This document shows positions 33,859 through 41,428 of a DNA stretch of 41,428 nucleotides, in pieces. The stretch spans positions 213,308-254,735 of the forward strand of contig JBNGIQ010009365.1 of assembly GCA_049999765.1 (NCBI GenBank). Direction: 5' to 3'. Each line of letters starts with the position of its first letter. Position 1 is the first letter of the stretch. The position numbers and the translations under genes are program-made. The stretch comes from Phaeoceros laevis (Eukaryota; Anthocerotophyta; Anthocerotopsida; Notothyladales). The notes beneath the pieces were generated by a model. That model worked only from the letters and a program-made list of their open reading frames with translations, did not search any database and had not been told where the DNA came from.

Positions 33859-34269
33859 TGCTTGTCGTCTACAGTATCTAAGGTTTTTCAAAATGGACCG
33901 TAGAGGTGTTGAGACTTGGGAGGCAAGGCAAAGTTCCTAGACGGGATGACTTGCCCGCCTAAGTGCGATGTGTCGATAGATCCAGTATCCGAGAGGCCAA
34001 TTTCCGTTTCCGAGATTTGCCATAGCTTACTGGAAGTTTGCCCTAGTCCACCTGCTAGTCAGCGCTGTAGAAGAATCTGTGAACTGCACATGAGGTGTCG
34101 TTGGACCTCGTAGGTAGCAGGTTTTTAAGACAGACGCTAGAAGACTCTCTTCTTTATTCTTTTTTTTGCTTTTCTGTATTTTAGGGGCACGCAGACCATT
34201 TTTTAGAAAGGGCCTTGCGCTCTGAAGGAGTAATCAACCTCCTCTGAAAGGAGGGGGTGGGTGTACTCC
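33859..34269. other. No recognised gene
   Basis: Short intergenic stretch between the hydrolase fragment and the inverted receptor-kinase copy. No domain or repeat was recognised. Confidence 0.5.
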
Positions 34270-37137
34270 TCAAGCCAAACTCGCCCGGGTGATGGGTCTC
34301 TCCTTGTAACTCAGAGGGTGGGTACCTAACCCAAGCAGTTTCTCCTGGACATCTCGTCTTGGAGCAGGCTGCCCTCCGCGGAAGATATGAGAGGGCATCT
34401 CGTCATCAAGGTAGGTTTCGCCATAGGCCACAGTTGGTGGAGGATCCACAGAGAGGTGCATCGTTGGCAAATATGCTGCTTCCACCTGGGTATCCGCAAG
34501 GGGTTGCTCACTACAGAGTACACATCTGCGGAGTATGTTAAACGTTGGCCGTTGTCTCCTTCAGAATGGGGGTTCTGTATAATTCATTGCTTGCATCAGA
34601 CACGTCACTACCATGATCATGCTGGGCCTTTTAGGAGGCATTCGCTCTGACACAGCTCATTGCTGTCTCGGCAAACTTCCAGACAGACGCTGATTGGTAC
34701 TGTCCTGCTAGAAGTGGATCAGCGCCCGATGTATACTTCCACCATTCATTGCAGAACGGACCTGGTCACCACAGGAGAGACATCAGCCATGTCCTGATTT
34801 GCAAGATCCGACGGGTCTTAACAGTAGGCAATGCAACTCTTACCCGATCAGAGAGGGATCTTTGACCTGATGGAACCTTCGCCTCATCTGGCACAACTGG
34901 TGGCTGACCACACATAATCTCCAGAAGTGGTTCTCCAAGGCTAAAAACATTGCTTTCTTCTGTTAGCATACCGCTCTGGAAGTACCTGCAAGTGGCTCAT
35001 GGGACAGTACTTGATCAGCTTTTCTTTGCGTGTGCAACTGGAAACATAGGAGGAAGAACTCTAAGTTAGTTAACCATACTCAGGGTCCAAATATCCCAAA
35101 GTTCCTTTCATCATGGTGGTAACCTGAGTCCTGTCATCACTATTGAGCTTGGATATCCGAGATCGGAAAATTCAGCCTCTAGCTTGCTTGTCAAGAGAAC
35201 GTTGGTGGATTTTATATCCCTGCACATGATATCTGCGCATGTAAGCTGCGAAAAAAATGGGCTTCTGGGTACCAGGAGACATAGATAAGGGCTGCAGAAT
35301 CACCTATGTATGATACTTGGAGTACAGCCGTGGTGCAACTATTTGAGAACTGGTTAGAGAGGATGATCACATTCTAAAAACAACTCTGCTACTTGCTATA
35401 TGTACCCAGAAGAGCAAATTTTCACCAAAAGTGACCGGAGCTGTACCTATGGCAGCGTCCACTGCGATCTCAAGTCTCTCTTCCCAGCCAAGGGGGTTCT
35501 TCTCAGCAATTGGACCTACAACATGAATATGGGCACGACTGAGTTTCAGATGCAACACAGTTTTAACCATTAGAAGTAGCCTGTTGCCTCCTCGTATCCT
35601 GCCAGGAACCTCATTCCTCACGTCACCGGGACAAGATGTATACCATATAGGCGATTCCTTAAATCACCGCCAGCCATGTAATCATATAAAAGGATACGCT
35701 CTGAGGATTCTTGGCAATAACCCAAGAGAGACACGAAATTTTTATGGTGTATTGCAAAAAGAAGGTCGATCTGCCACCACAGCACACATAGATATGTCAG
35801 GCCTGCATGGAGCCACCACCAGCCAGTCACGTTTGCTAACGTCAGTACGAGGCTGACTCAAAGCAACATAACCCCACCTCAGTTGCAAACTCTTTAGGAC
35901 CTTGTTTAGATGTTGCTCACGTCTTCTTTGCTGCAACTTCCCGATTGCCTAACACCCCGTAAAACACAGGACCCAAGCCACCCACACCTATCTGCCTTGA
36001 ATAATTGTTGGCAGGTATTTGTATGGCACGAAGGGTGTAGGGCTGTGCTTGCCCTCTGGCACCCAGATGGAGGGGTCCTGCAACATCTGCTATCCGAGAC
36101 AAACATGAAAATCGAAGGGTCAGAAACAGGACACCTCCATTTCCCAGGAGCATGCAAGTACTACGGAACAACACGAATGAACCATAGGTTACACCAACCT
36201 CCTGGGTGTTTTGGCTGTGGCGAAAGTTTGCTAGGTGCTCTCTGGCGCCTGCAGCAATATAGCACTAAAAGGCCCACAAGCACAATGAAGAAGATGCCTC
36301 CAACAATGGCCCCGATTATAGGACCAATTGAAAAACTCTTGTCCTTGCTCGAAGGAGGAGTGGGAAGCGGTCTCTCAGTAGCTGCAGGCGGCGACGGAGG
36401 GCATGATACACCACTGCACGAGAGCTTCGCGTTTCCGGAGTACCTGTTAGACACAAGCGTTTTGCAACTTTCATGACAGGTCCGACCACTCATGTAACAC
36501 GGAAGCTCGGACTGAAAGGCTGCAAAAACTCCGAACCTGAAGCTCGGTTTCAAGTCTGGTGAAAGAGTCTAGGAAGGTACCACTCAATTGCAAGTCATTG
36601 TTCGATACGTCCCTGTGCATGACGACCAGTGCGATTTCTGAGCTTCCTTGGGAGACGACACAAGTGGCATATGTAGGTCAGAGAAGGGGGTATAAGGATG
36701 TACTTACAAATCTGTGAGAGGGAGAGCCTGATTGTCGGACAGATCCCTTCAGTGACAAGCAATTCACGTGATCATTTGACGCTCGAGTCCAATGAAAAAA
36801 ACTAGAGATTTACTTGATATGCATCCCCACTCTTGAGAAAAACGACTTACAAACTAAGCAAGAACGAAAGTTCTCCCAAGTCCGATGGAATGGCACCTAT
36901 AACGCCGTTCCTGCTAAGGTTACCGTATCAGACTTTGGACGGAATCACCATGTCTTTATGCAGAGCCAAGCGATTGATGAACAGTAGGGGAAAGCAACCC
37001 ACAGGTTGGTTAGAGCTATTAATTTAATCTATTGATGTCAATTGGGATTTCGTCAGTCAGTTTCTTCCCAGATAGATTTATGTCCAAGTTGACATGAGAA
37101 AGATGTCACCGCTGATGTATTTGGAGCAAAAGAGGAT
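34270..37137 (-). pseudogene. Inverted decayed copy of the LRR/kinase half of the receptor kinase
   Basis: The minus strand from about 37137 to 34270 parallels 13783-16560 of the plus-strand receptor kinase, introns included. Recognisable parts are the LRR exon GAIPSDLGEL (near 36890), the Pro-rich stem and transmembrane helix (36430-36240), the P-loop (IGVGGLGPVFYG, near 35975), HHKNFVSLLGYCQESSERIL (35740), a C-lobe exon (LEIMCGQPPVV, 34925) and the tail. The ectodomain is absent. Lesions: DFG altered to DLG with a frame loss near 35165, a stop and extra base before the RPSM block near 34640, and broken exon frames in several places. It preserves some sequence lost in the other copy, including the tail reading YLDDEMPSHIF. 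Confidence 0.85.
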
Positions 37138-37695
37138 TTAATTTTCTGTACTGAACTAGGGCAAAGCCTTCCCAAAAAAGTTCACACCGCTAAGAGGCTC
37201 AAACTAGCAATTCTAGTTTTGAGCTCTTTTGATGCTGACCATCAAAAAGAGATCAAACTAGAATTGCAAACAAAAAAGGAAAAAAAAAAGGCCGGACAAC
37301 AATAATTGCGAAACCAAGAGGCAACGTCATGTGGCAAAACCTTAATGACCATCCACTCCAATTATATGTATACATGTAGACTCACATCACATCAAAATCA
37401 CATCTAAAGGGAGAGGATAATGAAGAGGGGGTTTTCAACCTATGCCACAAATTATAAACTAGGTGGAGAATCCACTGGAGTCTTTGGCTGAACGGAAAGC
37501 GTACTCTGGTTATGTCTAATAATATTGGTTAGGATCATAATACTGTCGTCCGCAAAATTTTTTGTGGCACCTATAAATACAAGAAGAGGAAGATTTTTCT
37601 TTGCTAACGTGCATTACCTTTACTAATATAGAGTGGAATGTCGGCTCATCCACCAACATTAGTGGACAACTATTCCAAGCTATTGTCTGCCCTAT
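37138..37695. other. No recognised gene
   Basis: AT-rich flank outside the duplicated block, with an AAAAAAAAA run near 37280. No gene was seen. Confidence 0.5.
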
Positions 37696-37947
37696 ATGGT
37701 GGCAAAGTTGAAGGAAGGCATCCATGTAGAGTTTCTGGAGAGGAACCACAAGGTGCAGAAGAGCATTAAACCCTACACTCGGCTCGTGTGGTTCAACTAC
37801 GATGAGATGGAGTCTGTGACAAAGAACTTCTCCAACAAGCAGCTCATGATCATGAATCGGACAAGGAGGGTTTGCCTAGTAGAGGTGTACAAGTCATACT
37901 TGGAGGAGTCTGGGATGGAGGTTGTTGTGAAGCAGTTTAACAAGTGA
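37696..37947 (+). pseudogene. Receptor-like kinase N-lobe fragment
   Basis: The 83-residue frame contains LVWFNYDEMESVTKNFSNKQ, the usual entry into a receptor-like kinase domain. EVYKSYLEESGMEVVVKQF follows, with the VAIK-type lysine. The glycine loop between them is missing or scrambled (MNRTRRVCLVEVYK), and the frame stops just after the lysine strand. It is not closely similar to the other kinase here, so it is a separate truncated fragment. Confidence 0.6.
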
Positions 37948-39220
37948 TTTGCACAGACGAATGCCTGCAAACTTCATGAGCGACATCTAGGTAGCCACTA
38001 GTTTTCCTCCTATGTATATCATAACTTTGTACACTGTACAATCTCAAATTTAAAGGGCTCTGGAGATGCCAGAACCATGCATGAGAGACAGATGGTAGTA
38101 GAACTACCCCTTCTGAGTTTTAGAAGAAATTTTTTTAAGGTGTAGCAGTTGGTCGCAACAAAGTTTAACAAGGATCTCATGAAAAATTGTTTATGATACG
38201 CTTGAGAATTGCTACCTCGTACCAAATTCAACACCCCAAACATATTCAAAAAGTATGGGTAGTTTCTATGTAGTCTAAACTTAAAACGGTGAATTTGTCG
38301 TGCTCTACAAAGGACAAAATACTTTAATTGATTGATCGATCATGATTTTTTGAAACTACAAGTGGTCAGCTTTCCTCTTTCCACTGGTAGCTGGTGGCTT
38401 CCTTGCAATTGGCCTAGGGGATCCTCGGGAAAATGTCACTCCTTGCGTGGAATTAGAATTCGTTCCTGAGCCACAACCTTGAGGTATGGCACGAACTGAC
38501 CCCATTTCATGATGGCCACCACCTAGAGCCTCTGCACGTCCCACAAGTAAGTTTGCATGGGCAGTTGAGCTTGAGGTGGTAGGCCTATTCACCCTGGTTT
38601 GGCCAGCTGCACAGAAGCACTTTGATCTTCATCATGTCTGCAGCCCACACAGCCGCTTTCTTTGTGGCAAACGAGCCAATATGTACTGATTTGCCGGCCA
38701 ATTTTTTGGACCTTGAGGCTCAAGGTTCATGGGCTTGAGCCCATTGGAGTCCCAGAACCGGCCTCCCAGGTGTGGAGCTTCTTGTTGGGCGACACGTCCC
38801 AACAGTAGCCCCAGCCTTCGTAGGTTGGACCAAGCCTTGGATAGCAACTCACCACAACGAACTACACAAATTGCTGCAGGCGGGGCTTCCAGATGTGTCA
38901 ACACATTGTCCAAAGTCTATTGGCAAGTTGTGGTGACCGTCGACGTCCTCCTCCACCGATACCTCCATGTCGATTCTGCTGAACATTACATTAGCAGTCG
39001 TGGCCAACGGTGCAGGAGGTGCCATCGAGGGCAGCTCTTGTATTCACTCATGAGAGGTAGGCACCGCGGGTCTGGCTTTATGGATGTCTTCAAACTTTCT
39101 ACAACATGTACGGTTGGACCATTCTTGTGCTGCTCTGGACCTATGAGATCTTTCAACTTATCAATTGATGTGCTCGTCCAGCTCCACGATTACTTGCAAG
39201 TCCTCCATGTCCAAATCTAG
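37948..39220 (-). other. Degenerate minus-strand open frames, origin unknown
   Basis: Frames at 38913-38632 and 38592-38356 on the minus strand share composition (Pro/Ser/Lys-rich, for example PRPIARKPPATSGKRKADHL) and could be pieces of one broken protein, possibly from a transposable element. No catalytic motif was visible, so I make no functional call. Confidence 0.3.
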
Positions 39221-40947
39221 GAATTTCTTCATCCTACCATGTCTAGCACATTTCTAGGCACCATCTTCCTTTGACGGACTAGTGACTGCGAAGATCTAGA
39301 TCTTTAGAGTCGCCTGCTCCTTGGAGAGAGATTTGTGGGAAAATTTGTAGCTAGAGGAGAACATTAAGGCATGTACAGCTAGCTAGCTTTGAGCTATCGA
39401 GAATATGGATCTCAAAACCAAGTTTAAAAGGTTTGTAGAAACTCAGTAGTGGGACGGCCTTATGTATCAAAATGCTTAGAGTGCACCCGAGGCACGAGGA
39501 GCAATTATGCTGCTCAAGGTGCATGCGAGGCACGAGGACCATTTTGCTGGTTTAAGTAGCTTATCCTCCTTGGGCCCTCAATAATGATGTGTTGGCAAGT
39601 TCTTTCGATGTCCCTGGAGGCCATCAATAATTGTTCCAAGCACGAAAATGAGCTCCCCCTGATCACATGTTTCGAACAATTTGAATTTTCACAATGCAAC
39701 ATTTGATGAATTTCTGTTTCATTGAGGAACCTTGAAGGCCCTCGTGAATAATTTAGGAGATGTGACGGTGCTGCATGATCAGACCCGCTCAACGCACTAA
39801 GCAAGAAAGAATTGGTGAGTATGGTCACTAGTTTTTTTGAAATTTGAACTTGTAAGCTAAGAGGATTCTATTCTAAACCTCTACGAGGCTAGAGAGTGCT
39901 CATTTTGGCGAGGGGTCTAATAATTATATATAATATCCAAAAGTTCAAAGTGGATAGAATCATTCGGGAAAAAAATTCAAAGTTACAACATATTTCTATT
40001 CGTATTGATTTGTACTAGACTGTATTTTTATTTATTTATATTCAATTATCTATAGAAAAATTTAATTACATATGACAACTAGTAGTTATATGCTTAGTTG
40101 CCGAAGCGTATTTTACGGGAGGGGGGAAAGTTAACTTTAGGACGTTAAAAACGGGCTTCTTTCAAACCCCAAGCTTCGGAAGCGGTGTACTATATCGTAT
40201 TTCTATTTTTCAAAATTTTAATTATATTAAATAAAAAATAAATTCAAAAATAGAATTACCTTGTTCCAAGTATTTCCTCCTTCCTCTCATCTCTCATGAG
40301 TCATCACATATGTGTAGTCAAGACTTATGTATGAGTCATACATAAATCTTGCCTATATGTGATACTATATATACATGTCTATGCTATAAGTCTTTGACTC
40401 AAATACAAGTCATCCTCATCGACAGCATCACATTCCTGGGTTAGGGTTAAGGGCGAGGGCGCAGATGCCCGCGGAACGCCATCGCCAATCCCTAGCTCTC
40501 CAAGGTGTTGGGAACAAGGCGCGCCCCGGGCTCGGGGTATGCCGGCAAACAGTGTAAAGTGCGCTGCTACCCGGACCCTCTCCGCCGGTTGTGGCAAAAA
40601 ACCTTACGGCAGGGAAAACGGCTTAAAGCTGGTCCATATAAGGGTTTGCCAGTAATTGTCCGTTTGCATTATTAACATGCCGGCGTCTACAATGTATAGA
40701 TACCACACTAGAGAATTTATCCCATGGTTCCCAAAGCAGACTCCATATGTGCTTAAGCCATGCATGAGCAAGCAAGGCCATAGGCGGAAGTGGCTTATTA
40801 GGCGAGGCACGCGCACCAGGGTTATGGCGTGTGCATGTGGTGTGGAGCATCATGCTGCATGTCACATGTGGTGTGGAGCATCATGAAAAAGGAGGAGCGG
40901 TAGGAATCAAATATAAAAAATTAGCATAGGTAGAGAAAGTCCTCAGA
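39221..40947. other. AT-rich intergenic, no gene
   Basis: Very AT-rich between 39830 and 40400, then a GC-richer island near 40430-40600. Short frames at 39828-39514 and 40865-40604 (both minus) have no recognisable domain. Confidence 0.5.
40834..40885. repeat. 21-bp direct repeat, two copies
   Basis: CATGTGGTGTGGAGCATCAT plus one G occurs at 40834-40854 and 40865-40885. The linking CATCATGCTGCATGTCACAT recurs at 41029-41048. Confidence 0.8.
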
Positions 40948-41010
40948 TTGAGTCGGGGCCGCGGTCGAATTGTCGCACAGTTGGCACGTGCCCATATCGT
41001 TGAAATAAAT

Positions 41011-41030
41011 TCATTCATTCATTCATTCAT
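41011..41030. repeat. TCAT microsatellite, five units
   Basis: Five tandem TCAT units. The sequence around them (41031-41428) contains no recognised gene. Confidence 0.9.
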
Positions 41031-41428
41031 CATGCTGCATGTCACATCCGGGGGTTGTAAACACCAGCCAACTTATTTGTCTAAATTTTTTTGCCACCTT
41101 TGCGCCGGTCAAGTTCACGAAATGCCAGTTTTCACCGGTACATGTAAAAGAGTATTCCGAGCCCTGGGCGCGCTGTCCCATCCCACGGGACATGGGTTTC
41201 AGGCAGTTGGAGATGGCGAGTGCAAGTGCATGCGAGCTTCGGGCATGGTGACTCAAGCTCGGTGCGAGTTGCGACGCCAAGCTCAGGCTCGCGAGGAGCT
41301 TGAGTTTGGCGTTGCGAGAGCTCAATTCGTTACTTCGTAATTCGAATGGACACTAACTTAATTTTTCGTATGTACAATTTTTTATACGCCATATATTTCG
41401 AGTTAATTTACAATACGGTACAAGACGG

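Noticed and set aside
38356-38913. Retrotransposon gag-like call for the minus-strand frames
   Set aside because: No zinc knuckle, protease, reverse transcriptase or LTR pair could be seen, so no element class is claimed.
40941-41010. Possible SINE-type sequence before the TCAT repeat
   Set aside because: The sequence ends in a simple repeat as some SINEs do, but it lacks a convincing A/B-box pair and no second copy is present in the window.

Overview
This is nuclear DNA of a streptophyte, most likely a land plant or a close algal relative. The evidence is many short GT-AG introns of about 75-190 bp together with plant-lineage gene families: a WRKY factor, an F-box/JmjC protein, a malectin-like LRR receptor kinase, glucuronokinase and a PIF/Harbinger transposon. 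The sequence alone does not settle the species. Gene models below were built by hand from protein similarity plus intron-phase bookkeeping. Except for the receptor kinase, every exon chain closes in frame.

Layout. 1-1.4 kb: AT-rich DNA with a 112-bp tandem duplication. 1.4-3.4 kb (+): WRKY factor, three exons. 5.3-3.5 kb (-): F-box/JmjC protein (JMJ22-like), three exons. 9.7-6.6 kb (-): organelle-type alpha/beta hydrolase (At1g15060-like), ten exons. 10.5-11.0 kb (+): RNA polymerase subunit RPB10, four exons. 11.2-11.6 kb: deleted fragment copy of the hydrolase. 11.9-16.3 kb (+): malectin/LRR receptor kinase with lesions. 17.8-17.6 kb (-): ribosomal protein eL29, in a head-to-head pair with 18.0-19.0 kb (+): UXT-type prefoldin. 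20.3-22.3 kb: decayed PIF/Harbinger element with an internal inversion. 23.3-25.5 kb: foldback/MITE-like repeats. 26.8-28.1 kb: possible small membrane-protein remnant and a promoter-like stretch. 31.1-32.8 kb (+): glucuronokinase, six exons. 33.8 kb: second hydrolase fragment. 37.1-34.3 kb (-): inverted, decayed copy of the LRR/kinase half of the receptor kinase. 37.7 kb: a further kinase N-lobe fragment. 38-41.4 kb: AT-rich DNA with degenerate ORFs and simple repeats.

How the genes relate. The intact genes are unrelated housekeeping or regulatory functions: transcription (RPB10, WRKY), translation (eL29), chaperone or transcription cofactor (UXT), histone or RNA demethylation-type oxygenase (JmjC), and UDP-sugar salvage (glucuronokinase). 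They do not form a pathway. The notable biology is duplication and decay. The two receptor-kinase copies carry different indels, so each shows where the other is broken. The hydrolase has shed two fragments, and the Harbinger transposase is split by an inversion.

Four 10-N gaps each lie between near-identical or repeated flanks, so they look like unmerged scaffold overlaps rather than missing sequence. I found no rRNA, tRNA, CRISPR array or bacterial-type operon, and no clearly new molecular system. The most unusual protein feature is the expanded zinc-finger loop of the WRKY domain.
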